Source of the DNA: CAXSBR01 sp964236495 | GTDB taxonomy: Bacteria > Actinomycetota > Actinomycetes > Mycobacteriales > Jatrophihabitantaceae | Length of the DNA stretch: 64,000 bases | Assembly (NCBI GenBank): GCA_964236495.1 | Contig: CAXSBR010000001.1 | Location: forward strand, 300,870 to 364,869 | Reading direction: 5' to 3' | Part shown: positions 8,061 through 16,750 of the stretch, piece by piece | How positions within the stretch are numbered: position 1 is the stretch's first letter | Layout: each line of letters starts with the position of its first letter | Notes under the pieces: generated by a model | Databases searched by the model: none | The model's input: the letters and a program-made list of their open reading frames with translations, nothing else | Told to the model about the DNA's origin: nothing | Made by a program: the position numbers and the translations under genes

Positions 8061-9155
8061 CTAGGGCAGCACTGCTGCCAGGTTCAGTACCCGCGTCGTT
8101 TGGGTCGGGCTGAAGTTGTCGTCGCTGATCAGGGTGACCGCGTAGAGGTCGGTGTCGGCGAGCCGTCGGATGGTCATGCCCTCGTAGTTGTCCAGCAGCG
8201 GGTTGGTTTGGGTTTCTTTGGCTGGCGCGCCGAGCGACGGGCAGTTGGTGATGTTGCTGACCAGGGTCTTGGAGAGCACGTCGTCGGGCTGGGCCGACAG
8301 GTTGCCGACCCTGGTCACATTGCGAGCGTGGCCGAGCCCGGTGACGGCGTAGAGCTGGACAGTGTTGCCCGCCGCCGCGCTGTAGGCGGCCTCCATGACG
8401 ACGATCTTGCCGTTGGCGTAGGCCTGTACTTCTGAGATCCGGTTCCCGGGGTCGACCTGGTAGCCGATTTCCTTCTTCAGTTTCCAGGTGCCGCGTCGGG
8501 TGCGGTCGTAGATCAGGAAACGGCGATAGGTGGCGTCTCCGGTCGCGGACACGTCGCCGCTGAGCGTGCCTTCCATCGCTGCGATGATGCGTTTGCCGTT
8601 CGGGGTGACAGTCAGGCCTTCGAGGGTCTTGTTGCTGGTTGCCTGACCAGCCGGTGCGACGTGGAAGCGGGTGGGAACCTGCAGGTGGGTCTTTTCGACC
8701 CCGTTCCGCCCGAAGATGCGGATCGAGGGTTCCGTTTCGGAACTGATCAGGTAGTCACCGTCGGGCAAGACCGCAAGGCCTTCGTTGTCGGCCGTGGTTC
8801 CGTCGTAGGCCTTGCCGTCGGGCGCGCGAAGAATCAGCGGCGGGCGCACCACGACGGGTGAGTTCAGGTTGCGGTAGAACCACAGCCGTGAGGGGTCGGT
8901 GCCGTTGTTGTCGACGCTGGAGACGTAGGCGTGGGAACGGGCGTCGTAGGCGATGTTGGACAGGCCGCCGAGTCCGATGCCCTGATAGGTCAACTTGTCC
9001 AGGCCGTCGCTGTAGGTCAGCGCGATGGCGTCCGGGGGGCAGACTCGGCTCTCTATGCGGGTGGGCACGGCGCCGGCGGAGCCCGATCCGGTGAATGCGA
9101 TGGCGAACGCTGTGACGGCAACAGCGACGGCGTTGCCCAGACGGGTGTGCTTCAT
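8061..9155 (-). CDS. Secreted phytase-like (esterase-like) protein
   Basis: Exported protein of 364 residues with an N-terminal signal peptide (basic MKHTR, hydrophobic core, GSAGA-type cleavage site near residue 29). The rest fits the phytase-like/esterase-like beta-propeller domain: GIGLGGLSNIAYDARS at the start, ADNEGLAVLPDGDYLISSE in the middle and DNYEGMTIRRL near the end. The start at 9155 has AGGAGGATCG just ahead. The longer frame upstream has no RBS. It probably hydrolyses an extracellular ester or phosphoester. It is convergent with the MmpL gene and otherwise a single gene. Confidence 0.85.
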   Translation of the reverse strand: MKHTRLGNAVAVAVTAFAIAFTGSGSAGAVPTRIESRVCPPDAIALTYSDGLDKLTYQGIGLGGLSNIAYDARSHAYVSSVDNNGTDPSRLWFYRNLNSPVVVRPPLILRAPDGKAYDGTTADNEGLAVLPDGDYLISSETEPSIRIFGRNGVEKTHLQVPTRFHVAPAGQATSNKTLEGLTVTPNGKRIIAAMEGTLSGDVSATGDATYRRFLIYDRTRRGTWKLKKEIGYQVDPGNRISEVQAYANGKIVVMEAAYSAAAGNTVQLYAVTGLGHARNVTRVGNLSAQPDDVLSKTLVSNITNCPSLGAPAKETQTNPLLDNYEGMTIRRLADTDLYAVTLISDDNFSPTQTTRVLNLAAVLP

Positions 9156-9372
9156 CGATCCTCCTGGTGGCGAGGTGCGCCGATCTGTTCGGTGCAGATC
9201 AAGTCGGGTGCGAGCGTCATTCTCACGCAGTCCACCCGGCGGCCAGGGGCCGTTTGAATGAACTCTGGACGACTTTTCGACTGAGGACGGCCAGGGCGAA
9301 TGAGGGTGACCGGCACGCGCAACATCCTGCAAACGCCATCGCTCACCGGACGGTCAGGTGCTGATAGTTGGC

Positions 9373-9945
9373 TTACGGAAGGCCAGGAAGTATCTCGTTG
9401 AGGGCTTCTGCTGCCATGGTCACGGCTTGGGCGAATGGTGTGGAGCCGTCTGCGTCGAGCCAGAGTTGGAACGCGGCGTCATAGAGGGTGACCGCTAGTG
9501 CGGCGGCGAGACCTGCTTGTAACGGGTTCAGTCCTCGGTCGGTGAACCCGATTGTGGCTGAACGGGCCAGCGTGGCCAGTTTGTGGGCTTCGCGTTCCTG
9601 CAGGGCGACGTCGGTGTTGACGATGTCACGGCGGGCCCGGCAGTAAGCCCACTGGTTGTCGAACCGCGGAGCGACCACGTTTTGCAGGCCTTGGACGACA
9701 ACGTCGATGGGCGTCAACTCCGCCGGCGCATCGGCGAACACGCGCGCCACGACCTCGGGCAGTTCGTCCTCACCGGCGAACAGGACTTCGCGTTTGTCGG
9801 CGTAGTGGCGGAAGAACGTGCGCGTCGTCAATCCGGCTCGAGCGGTGATCTCGGGGACGGTTGTGTCGGCGAAACCATGCTCGGCAAACAGCGTCATCGC
9901 CGCTGCTTGCAGCCGCTGGGGCGCATCGGGAGCCCACCTGGCCAT
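9373..9945 (-). CDS. TetR family regulator
   Basis: TetR repressor of 190 residues. The HTH is RLQAAAMTLF followed by FADTTVPEITARAGLTTRTF, with FFRHYADKREVLF entering the ligand domain, the usual DNA-recognition layout. ATG 9945 is preferred over GTG 9972 because TAAGCT lies 7 nt before it and ATGACA lies 18 nt before that box, a good leaderless promoter. Two palindromes overlap that promoter, so it likely represses itself and the divergent reductase operon starting at 10035. The C-terminal domain gives no clue to the ligand. Confidence 0.9.
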   Translation of the reverse strand: MARWAPDAPQRLQAAAMTLFAEHGFADTTVPEITARAGLTTRTFFRHYADKREVLFAGEDELPEVVARVFADAPAELTPIDVVVQGLQNVVAPRFDNQWAYCRARRDIVNTDVALQEREAHKLATLARSATIGFTDRGLNPLQAGLAAALAVTLYDAAFQLWLDADGSTPFAQAVTMAAEALNEILPGLP

Positions 9946-9952
9946 GGCCGTC

Positions 9953-10001
9953 AGCTTATCCGTTGACGACACCGCGTGTCATCACCTACGTTGGTGACGA
10001 C
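9953..10001. promoter_or_regulatory. Divergent TetR operator/promoter region
   Basis: On the minus strand TAAGCT (9953-9958) is the -10 and ATGACA (9977-9982) the -35 of the TetR gene. A perfect GACAC-cgc-GTGTC palindrome (9968-9980) sits between them. A second, larger inverted repeat has arms GTCATCACC (9978-9986) and GGTGACGAC (9993-10001) around a 6-nt centre, one mismatch between arms. It faces the reductase operon. Dual control by the adjacent TetR is the simplest reading. Confidence 0.6.
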
Positions 10002-10034
10002 AGAAGGTGTCATGACGTGGAGACGGTGGAGCGC

Positions 10035-10997
10035 ATGAGTGACGACCGCGCGGTATTGGTGCTCGGCGGGACGGGGTTCGTGGGCCGTCGCGTGGTGAAG
10101 GCGTTGACGTCGGCCGGATTGTCGGTGCGATGTCTGGTCCGCAACCCGACGCGAGCCGCGGACCTGGCCGCAGAGCGGGTCGAGGTCGTAGGTGGGGACA
10201 TGATCGACGCCGCAGCAGTGTCAGCGGCGGCGCGCCAGGTTCAGGCAGTGATCGTGTGCGTGCACACGCTCTCGGCGCAGCCGGCCAGGCAGAAAGGCCA
10301 CGACTTCATCGATGTTGAGGAGGCGGGCATGAGCAACATCGTCGCTGCCTGCCACGCCAACGAGGTGAGCCGGTTGCTGTACGTGACGTCGATCGGAGTC
10401 GCAGCCGACGCGCGCAGCTCCTGGACGCGCGGCCGCGCCCGAATCGAGGCGCTGTTGTTCGCCAGCGGCCTGAACGTGACGGTTCTGCGTCCAGGCATGA
10501 TCGTCGGTCACGGCGGCGACGGGTTCGGCCTGGTCGAACGTGGCGCGCGGCGCCGGGCCGCGGTGCTGATCAGCAGCGCTCAGCAGCGGTTCCGCACAGT
10601 CGCGGTCGACGACGTGGCCTACCAGCTCGTCGCTCTCATCGACGAACCCCGCTCGTTCGGGCAGCACTACGACGTCGGGAGCGACGACGTGCTCACCATC
10701 GACGAGATGATCGACCTTGCCGCCGACCACCTGGACCGTCGGCACCCAGTGAAGATTCACCTTCCACGCCGGCTGATCGCCCGCGTCGCCCCGCTTCTCG
10801 AGCGGGCCGCGAAGATGCCACCCGGCGCGATCGGGGGGTTCGTCGGCCCTGGCAGCGATGTGGACATGATCGGCGACGCTGTCCCCATCCGTGCCCTGCT
10901 CGACCGGCCGCCCGTACCGTTCGCGAGCGCGATGGCGCAGGCGTTGCATGACGGTGCGGCTATTGCGGCGACCACTTCGGCGACGGGCCGCCCATGA
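10035..10997 (+). CDS. NmrA-like NAD(P)-binding reductase
   Basis: Atypical short-chain dehydrogenase of 320 residues, NmrA/SDR_a5 type. The Rossmann dinucleotide motif is LVLGGTGFVGRRVV at the N-terminus and the second strand ends in CLVRNPTRAADL, an Arg pair that favours NADP(H). No SDR Tyr-xxx-Lys pair is in the usual place. Instead VTSIGVAADARSSWTRGRAR occupies it, so it may bind rather than turn over nucleotide, or act as a quinone reductase. It is the first gene of an operon and overlaps the next start by four bases. Probably repressed by the divergent TetR. Confidence 0.85.
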   Translation: MSDDRAVLVLGGTGFVGRRVVKALTSAGLSVRCLVRNPTRAADLAAERVEVVGGDMIDAAAVSAAARQVQAVIVCVHTLSAQPARQKGHDFIDVEEAGMSNIVAACHANEVSRLLYVTSIGVAADARSSWTRGRARIEALLFASGLNVTVLRPGMIVGHGGDGFGLVERGARRRAAVLISSAQQRFRTVAVDDVAYQLVALIDEPRSFGQHYDVGSDDVLTIDEMIDLAADHLDRRHPVKIHLPRRLIARVAPLLERAAKMPPGAIGGFVGPGSDVDMIGDAVPIRALLDRPPVPFASAMAQALHDGAAIAATTSATGRP

Positions 10998-11602
10998 CCG
11001 CGCAGAACGGCGGCGCCTCCAACCAGGCGTTGTGGCTGCGATCGCGGCGAGGACGGTGGGCGGTAGGGCCGGCAGCGATACCGACCGCCGGCGCGGGGGA
11101 GATCGTGGTTCGGGTCCGCGCGGTAGCGGTCAACCCGGTCGATGCCGTCCCCGGTGTGGCTCGGACGATCATCGCCCCATGGCGGCGCTACCCGACCGTC
11201 CTAGGATCCGACGTCGACGGCGACGTGGTCGCCGTCGGCGCGGACGCGGACCGGTTCTTCGTCGGCGATCGGATCCTCGGGCACGCCCTGAGCTTCGAGA
11301 AACGCCACAACCGCGCGGCAGAAGGCGGCTTCCAGAACCACACGGTGCTCAAGGCGCACATGGCCTCGCCCATTCCTGCCCACGTCAGCTACGAACAAGC
11401 CGCCGTCGTACCGCTGGGCGTGTCCGCCGCGGCGTGTGGACTGTTCGAAACGTTCCTCCCGGAGGCGCTGGCCGGCGGCACGTTCCGGCCTGCACCGCCG
11501 CCCCGCGTCATCGGCACCGGGCTCGATTGCATCCCCGACGCACTGACGACACTGCGCAGAGGCGTATCCGCAAGCAAGATCGTCGTCACCGTCGAACCCT
11601 GA
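10994..11602 (+). CDS. Medium-chain oxidoreductase lacking the Rossmann domain
   Basis: Quinone-oxidoreductase-like protein of 202 residues. It aligns with the 380-residue paralogue at 20541-21683 through the GroES-like catalytic domain to AAACGLF (Phe151). It then jumps to the last 56 residues of the paralogue (FLPEALAGG against FLPAALAAG, through RRGVSASKIVVTV). About 180 residues, the whole nucleotide-binding domain, are missing in frame. The reading frame is open and coupled to both neighbours. It is either a deletion derivative on the way out or a cofactor-free remnant with another role. It cannot be a normal NAD(P)H-dependent enzyme. Confidence 0.75.
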   Translation: MTAQNGGASNQALWLRSRRGRWAVGPAAIPTAGAGEIVVRVRAVAVNPVDAVPGVARTIIAPWRRYPTVLGSDVDGDVVAVGADADRFFVGDRILGHALSFEKRHNRAAEGGFQNHTVLKAHMASPIPAHVSYEQAAVVPLGVSAAACGLFETFLPEALAGGTFRPAPPPRVIGTGLDCIPDALTTLRRGVSASKIVVTVEP

Positions 11603-11632
11603 GTGAACGCCGCGTCGCGAAAGGACGAGTTC

Positions 11633-11722
11633 ATGGCTGTAGAAACCGCTACTGCCGCCCAGCGGGCCGTAACCGGCAGATGTATGTCGGTCATCGCCGG
11701 CGTCGGCGGCAACGTCCGATGA
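11633..11722 (+). CDS. 29-codon ORF coupled to the nitroreductase gene
   Basis: ATG at 11633 with AAAGGA nine bases upstream opens a 29-residue frame beginning MAVETATAAQRAVTGR. Its TGA overlaps the ATG of the nitroreductase gene (ATGA). It may be a real micropeptide, a translational feeder for the next gene, or the shrunken remains of a longer gene. No family recognised. Confidence 0.4.
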   Translation: MAVETATAAQRAVTGRCMSVIAGVGGNVR

Positions 11723-12147
11723 GGCAGGACGTGCGCCAGAAACTGGCGATCGATTCCACCTCGACCCTCGAGGACCGCACGATCGATATCACCACCACCG
11801 GGCGGCGCACCGGGCAACCCCGCCGCATCGAGATCGTGTTCTACCGCGAGGGCGACGACATCTACCTGAGCGGGATTCCCGCGCCCAAGCAACGCGACTG
11901 GCTGATCAACCTGCGCGCGAAGCCGCAGTTCACCTTCCAACTCAAGCACGGCGTCACTGCCGATCTGCCGGCAACAGCCACAGTCGTCACCGACCCCGCA
12001 GAACGTCGCCGAGTCCTGGCTGTCTTCGTGGAAGAGTTCAACCGCCGAAACGGCCCGGACAGTCCGTGGCCGACAGCGGTACTGGACGAGTGGGTCGAGC
12101 GCAGCCCACTGGCCAAAGTGACCTTCACCGAGGACCCGCAGGCCTGA
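11719..12147 (+). CDS. F420-type nitroreductase family protein (Ddn-like)
   Basis: Deazaflavin-dependent nitroreductase family protein of 142 residues. The diagnostic start of the split-barrel fold is ITTTGRRTGQPRRIEIVFY, followed by IPAPKQRDWLINLRAKPQFTFQLK, where the motif 'dW..Nl.a.P' is typical. Members bind F420 (some FMN or heme) and reduce quinones or nitro compounds. The start overlaps the stop of the 29-codon ORF, so it is the last gene of the reductase operon controlled by the TetR at 9945. Together the operon looks like a quinone or xenobiotic reduction unit; this is inference. Confidence 0.85.
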   Translation: MRQDVRQKLAIDSTSTLEDRTIDITTTGRRTGQPRRIEIVFYREGDDIYLSGIPAPKQRDWLINLRAKPQFTFQLKHGVTADLPATATVVTDPAERRRVLAVFVEEFNRRNGPDSPWPTAVLDEWVERSPLAKVTFTEDPQA

Positions 12148-12308
12148 CGCTCCGCGCGGGCACCCTGCTACCAGGCCTGGCCGTCGGCCCGCTGGGCGTC
12201 AACGGACTTGGCAGGACCTTCCGGAAAGTAGAGCTATTCGAACAACAGGTCCCGGGGGCCTGTCGAGGGCTGCCCCGTCCCAGGGGTCGGGCGATGGCTA
12301 GGCGGGTT

Positions 12309-12571
12309 TCACCGGGCCGAGCGCTGCGTCTGCGTGTTTAAGACGTCTGGTTGGTGCGCTTGCCGGGCGGTGATGATGTCGACCTGCTCGAACGTCGGCG
12401 GTGCCAGGAACAGGTGGGCGTTGTCCCCAGCTGATTGCGGGCCGCCGGCGGACAGCAGCGCCTGCCGGTCCTCGTCATTGGCAAACGATGCAAACGCGCC
12501 GAAAGTGGCGGGCCGAGGCGGTAGGCGAACCACACGGTCGTGTGCGGCTGGGTGGCGTCGACAACGGCCCG
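12309..12571 (-). pseudogene. Antibiotic biosynthesis monooxygenase (ABM) relic
   Basis: Two frames on this strand join into one ABM-domain sequence. The upstream frame gives RAVVDATQPHTTVWFAYRLG. After a one-base shift near 12507-12515 the other frame gives TFGAFASFANDEDRQ and PPTFEQVDIITARQ. These are the usual end of small 'YgiN/ABM-like' proteins. An in-frame stop precedes the first part and the N-terminal strand is absent. The gene is therefore both truncated and frameshifted. Confidence 0.55.
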
Positions 12572-12642
12572 TCAGTGGACGAAGAAACGATGGCGGTCTC
12601 ACCGGTCAACGCACCACCGCCTAGCCGAGGAACGCCGCGCCG

Positions 12643-13119
12643 CTAGCGAGGTGCGGGTGTGAGCACAAGTGGGAGATCACCGGTCTGGCGGGCGATGGAA
12701 AGAACGACCTGTCCCTGCGGGACGGTGAGGGTGACCTGGAGATAGGTGATGCCAGTGATGTCTCGGCGGGTGCGGGTGCGGGTGCGGCTGCAGTCGCAGC
12801 GCACGTCGGCCGCGCTCCATTGCCACGACCGGTCTCCGTGGCCCTGCTCGTAGCCGTCCGGGTGCCAGGACAAGCAATCACTGCTTAACAGCAAGGTGCC
12901 GGACGGACCTCCGTGGCCCCGGCCGCGGCCGTGGTCAAGGAAGTGAGCGCCGCGGCGGACTCGACTCAGCGCTGCCCACTGCGCACTGTGGGTGTGCGCG
13001 AACGTGGTGAGGCGGGATCGGCGGGCTCGCAGGCGCCACAACGGAGCAGTCTCGGTTCCGACGGTTCCGACGGTGCCGATACTCAGGCCTATCAGCCATC
13101 GGACGGTCTCGCTATGCAC
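12643..13119 (-). CDS. Hypothetical protein next to the resolvase
   Basis: Open frame of up to 158 residues whose GTG overlaps the resolvase stop. The C-terminal half (LLLSSDCLSWHPDGYEQG to LQVTLTVPQGQVVLSIARQ) looks like a genuine protein, with mixed strands and a hydrophobic ending. The first 60 residues are Arg/His-rich and less convincing. No family recognised. The real start may lie further in. Confidence 0.35.
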   Translation of the reverse strand: MHSETVRWLIGLSIGTVGTVGTETAPLWRLRARRSRLTTFAHTHSAQWAALSRVRRGAHFLDHGRGRGHGGPSGTLLLSSDCLSWHPDGYEQGHGDRSWQWSAADVRCDCSRTRTRTRRDITGITYLQVTLTVPQGQVVLSIARQTGDLPLVLTPAPR

Positions 13120-13686
13120 CGGCGCGGGCGACGGCGCGGTAGACGGTGGATCGGGCTACGGAGAACAGTTCAGCGAGTTCGGCGTTGGTGTGGTTGCCGG
13201 CGCGGTGCAAGTCGACGAGGTGCGCTTCTTGGCGGACGCTGAGCTTGCGCTGCTTACCCAGCAGTCGGCCTTTGGCTTTGGCTACGGCAATGCCTTCGCG
13301 GGTGCGCAGGAGGATGAGGTCGCCTTCGAACGCGGCGACCATGGCCAGGACGTTGAAGAGCAGTTTGCCGATCACGTCGGTCGGGTCGTACACGGCGCCG
13401 CCCAGGCTGAGTTCGACCTGTCGTCGGGTGAGGTGGTCGGCGATGTCGCGGGCGTCGGGCAGGACCGGGCGAGCCGATCAAGTTTGGTGACGACCAGAGT
13501 GTCCCCGGCCCGGCACGCAGCCAGGGCTTCCCACAGGCCGGGTCGGGCCCGATTAGTGCCGGTCAGGCCGTGGTCGACGTAGGTCCGGGCGGGGTCGACA
13601 CCGAGGTGGGTTAGCCCGTCGTGTTGGGCGGTGAGGTCCTGCTCAGTGGTAGAGACTCGGGCGTAGCCGATCAACAGTCCGCTCAT
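13112..13686 (-). pseudogene. Serine resolvase/invertase, frameshifted
   Basis: Site-specific recombinase of the Tn3 resolvase/Gin family. The N-terminal part starts MSGLLIGYARVSTTEQ (catalytic Ser12) and runs to VTKLDRLAR. The next expected residues (LPDARDIADHLTRRQ) are present only in another frame. One base is missing near 13461-13466. The rest, GKLLFNVLAMVAAFEGDLI and the C-terminal HTH (NAELAELFSVARSTVYRAV), continues in that frame to a TAG. A one-base frameshift therefore splits an otherwise full-length recombinase. It marks past mobile-element activity. A sequencing slip cannot be excluded. Confidence 0.8.
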
Positions 13687-13969
13687 GAGCTCCAGTGTGG
13701 CCGTATACGGGGCGTTGACCGGGCATTTTCTCGGGCAGGGCTTGAGGACAGTGGCGGTCCCGACCTCGCCGGAAATGTCGAGGACTGTCCAGAGTGTCCG
13801 TAGACGGGTCGTCGAAGGGGCATCGGCGGGAGGCCGCGCAAGGTGTGGGGTGGTCGCGGGCCGGCCCGGATAAGCCGATGTCCCGGACACGAATTTTGGT
13901 CAGCCAAGTTCGACCGCGCTCGTAATCCGTAGCGGGCTTCTTCCCAACACGTTTGGCAAAGTGGACGAG

Positions 13970-14644
13970 ATGAGCTTGTTAGCGGACGCCGTATCCAACA
14001 ATGTCGCGTGGTGTGCGCTAGTCTCCGGCCCCGGCGTGCAGGACGCTACGAATGGTGTCTGGTGCACGGTTGGCGAGCCACCGCCGCTATTTCCGGACGC
14101 GGTGACGCTGAGGCCCGGTGTGTCCACGACGCACCTTGTCAGCTTGCTGGCCGACCGCTCGACGTGCTCAGTCAAGGACAGCTTCGCCGACGTCAACCTC
14201 GAGCCCTACGGATTCCGGCTGCTGTTCGAAGCACGGTGGATCGGACACCCACCTCGGCCCGCGGGAAACGTGACGAGCTGGAAGGTCGTTGCTGATAGCG
14301 CCGGACTCGCATCGTGGTGCGTCGCCGCTGAGCTCGCCCGCCCTCTACCGGCCGGCCTGTTGCACGACCGGTCGATCACCGTGCTCGCGGCCAACCACGA
14401 CGATCAGATCACGGGCGGCGCGGTGCTTAACCGCAGCGCAGGCGCCGTCGGTCTTTCCAACGTCTTCGCCGTCGACGGCGACCCGTTGGCCGTCTGGCCT
14501 GGTGTACTCGCGGTCGTCGGTCACCGCGCGCCGGGGCTTCCAGTGGTTGGATATGAACACCACGCCGACTTGGACGCCGCGCTCGCCGTCGGCTTCGCCG
14601 ACCTCGGACCACTGCGCGTGTGGCACCGCTCAACCGCTGATTGA
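13970..14644 (+). CDS. Hypothetical protein with GNAT-like C-terminus
   Basis: Protein of 224 residues from ATG 13970; a GTG at 13961 would add three. The middle contains FRLLFEARWIGHPPR and VTSWKVVADSAGLASW. The second half runs TVLAANHDDQITGGAVLNRS then VGLSNVFAVDGD, which resembles the beta strands of GCN5-like acetyltransferases (gain-of-copy 'GGAVLNR..VG.SNVF'). No clear acetyl-CoA loop RxxGxG is visible, so function is unassigned. It stands alone between the resolvase relic and the sigma factor gene. Confidence 0.65.
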   Translation: MSLLADAVSNNVAWCALVSGPGVQDATNGVWCTVGEPPPLFPDAVTLRPGVSTTHLVSLLADRSTCSVKDSFADVNLEPYGFRLLFEARWIGHPPRPAGNVTSWKVVADSAGLASWCVAAELARPLPAGLLHDRSITVLAANHDDQITGGAVLNRSAGAVGLSNVFAVDGDPLAVWPGVLAVVGHRAPGLPVVGYEHHADLDAALAVGFADLGPLRVWHRSTAD

Positions 14645-14966
14645 CCGATGGCAGTCAGAACGGTCGCCGCCGACACACAGCCGGCGATGGCTCGCGGGGT
14701 GCCTACCGCTGCCCCGTCAGCGTTTGGTTGTGGCACCGCTCAGCAGTGGCCGGGCCGGACCGTCTCGCAGCTTTGCCCGGTGGAGGGTCACCTATTAGCG
14801 CGGCTGGCGGTTGACGAGGATCGTGCCAGGACGGCCCTGGCTAGAGGTGGCGTGCCTGTGGGAGTCAGGCGGTAACGCTGGTCCGCCTGGTTGGCTCCGG
14901 CCCCGGGCATGAAAGATAGTGCAGCGGCTTGCGTGAGTGCCGGGCGGTTGCCGGACATTAGATGGC
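14645..14966. other. Intergenic stretch, 322 bp
   Basis: Short frames on both strands have no coding character or start signals. No repeat or hairpin stands out. The promoter of the downstream sigma factor gene must lie at its right end (TTAGAT close to the ATG at 14967), but I cannot define it. Confidence 0.4.
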
Positions 14967-15518
14967 ATGGGTACATCGGCGGAACGTGAAGCGCGCCTGC
15001 GGTCGCTGTTCGAGCAGTACGCGTCGCGCGTGCTCGCCTATGCGGTGCGGCAGGTTGACGCCGCGGCCGCTCAGGATGTCGTCGGCGATGTGTACCTACT
15101 GGCCTGGCGGCGCATCGACGAAGTGCCCGACCCGGCACTGGCGTGGTTGCTCGTCGCCGCCCGCAACACGATCCACAACCGGCGACGGAGCACGGCCCGC
15201 CAGCAGCGGCTCGCTGCCCAACTTGGCGCCTTGGAGCGGTCGCTGGCGCCGGCCAACGGCGCCGACGACATCGCCCTGGAGAGACGCTCGATGCTGGCCG
15301 CGTTGCTGCAACTGTCCTCGACCGAGCGCGAAGCCCTTCTTCTGACCGCGTGGGACGGGTTGACCATCGCCGATGCAGCCGTCGTTGCCGGCTGCTCACG
15401 GCACGGCTTCGAGATGCGCCTGCACCGTGCCCGGTCGGAGCTACGGCGCCTGCTTGATCCCGATCCTCCCGCTCGGCCCGCCGTTCAGCCCCGACTCATC
15501 CAGGAGATGCCGCTATGA
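14967..15518 (+). CDS. ECF-type RNA polymerase sigma factor
   Basis: Sigma-70 family protein of 183 residues with region 2 (LFEQYASRVLAYAVRQ, DVVGDVYLLAWRR for core binding and -10 recognition) and region 4 (LSSTEREALLLTAWDGLTIADAAVV followed by RLHRARSELRRLL). There is no sigma region 1 or 3, so it is a group 4 factor. It overlaps the start of the next gene, a membrane protein of the CU044_5270 type, which is the standard partner in actinobacteria and probably its anti-sigma or regulator. The inducing signal is unknown. Confidence 0.9.
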   Translation: MGTSAEREARLRSLFEQYASRVLAYAVRQVDAAAAQDVVGDVYLLAWRRIDEVPDPALAWLLVAARNTIHNRRRSTARQQRLAAQLGALERSLAPANGADDIALERRSMLAALLQLSSTEREALLLTAWDGLTIADAAVVAGCSRHGFEMRLHRARSELRRLLDPDPPARPAVQPRLIQEMPL

Positions 15519-16471
15519 CCGCCATCGATGACCGGCTTGCCGCCCTGCGGCCGGCCCCGCAGTGGACGCCAGACGAACAAGACGCACTGCTCCAACGTGT
15601 GCTGCATAGCGCGCCTGACCGTCGTCTCGGCGAAGCGCACTTAGCTCAGGTTCGCCCGCGACGGCGGCAGCGTCGGGCGATTACGGTGACAGCGCTGACC
15701 GGACTGGCCGCCGCGGCTGCCGTGGCAGCACCCACCTTCCTACCGGCCGGCTCACCGGAGGGGTCCCAATCGGCCGCCGCAGCCGGGCTGTATCGGCTGG
15801 CGAAGGTCGCCACGCCCACGGATGCAGACACCATCGGACCCCATGCGTACTGGCACGTCGTATTCGATGAATGGCAGACGGCGTCGAGTGCTGCACCCTC
15901 CTCTCAGACCGGAGTTTCCCGGACCAGAAACGAAAGCTGGACGTCCAGTGACGGCGGCCGCGGGTGGTTCCACCACGTCACCAGGTCTCGCTCCGAGACT
16001 TATGTACTAGGCCTGCACAAGCCGGACCATCAGATACTGTCCGCGCGCTACCTGCGCACATTGCCGACCGACCCCAACGCTCTATTCCACTACTTGAGCG
16101 GCACTACCAACGGTTCACCGACCGTCGACGAAGCGGTCTTCAACGCGGTGCCGGGCCTCATAGGTACCGGGATCGCGCCGTTAGGCCTGCGTCGCGCAGC
16201 ATTAGAAATGCTCGCCCGGATGGGGCAGATCACGCTGGGATCGGTGACTCGCGACGAGGGTGGCAATGCCGTCCAGGAGTTCGTGTTCCACCGCGTGGGG
16301 GACCCGGCAGACCAGGCCGAATCGCTGATGTTCGACACCCGAACAGCCCTGCTCACCGAGCGACGGCAGTACTACCGCGGCAAGGTCGACTACCAAGGTT
16401 GGGTAGTGCGAGCCGGAGCGGTAGCCAGCGTGCCCGCCTCCATACGCTCTGCAGCCACGCCCACCCACTGA
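15515..16471 (+). CDS. CU044_5270-type membrane protein, sigma partner
   Basis: Protein of 318 residues. The cytoplasmic N-terminus (about 1-52) ends in a run of basic residues (RPRRRQRRA). A single transmembrane helix follows (TVTALTGLAAAAAVAAPTFL) and then an outside domain with AYWHVVFDEWQ and SWTSSDGGRGWFHHV. This layout is that of CU044_5270 family proteins found after ECF sigma genes. Its ATG overlaps the sigma gene stop (ATGA), so the two are co-translated. By position it is likely the anti-sigma factor, though the N-terminus lacks an obvious zinc-binding HxxxCxxC. The sensed cue is unknown. Confidence 0.82.
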   Translation: MTAIDDRLAALRPAPQWTPDEQDALLQRVLHSAPDRRLGEAHLAQVRPRRRQRRAITVTALTGLAAAAAVAAPTFLPAGSPEGSQSAAAAGLYRLAKVATPTDADTIGPHAYWHVVFDEWQTASSAAPSSQTGVSRTRNESWTSSDGGRGWFHHVTRSRSETYVLGLHKPDHQILSARYLRTLPTDPNALFHYLSGTTNGSPTVDEAVFNAVPGLIGTGIAPLGLRRAALEMLARMGQITLGSVTRDEGGNAVQEFVFHRVGDPADQAESLMFDTRTALLTERRQYYRGKVDYQGWVVRAGAVASVPASIRSAATPTH

Positions 16472-16750
16472 CGTCCAACGCCGAGGACGGCAGCGGCAGG
16501 CAGATTAGGCGTCGCGGGGTCAGTCCATGCGGGAACTACTCAGGATCGACGCACCGTTGCGGTGCCCGGTCACCGTTCGTCTGCGGGAGGGCTGTCGGAC
16601 GTGCAACTTGCGTCGACGATTCGCTGGATTCAAGCCGCTGTGGATCCGAAAGACCGTGGATCATTGATCGATGCGATGACCGCGTTGGCATCGCAGCGGT
16701 CCGCGCAGCAGAGCGCCAGGAGCCGTCCATACCCGAGTCGGTAGCGTCAG

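Noticed and set aside
14648..14875. 75-codon plus-strand frame after the GNAT-like gene
   Set aside because: No RBS or motif; composition consistent with non-coding GC-rich DNA.
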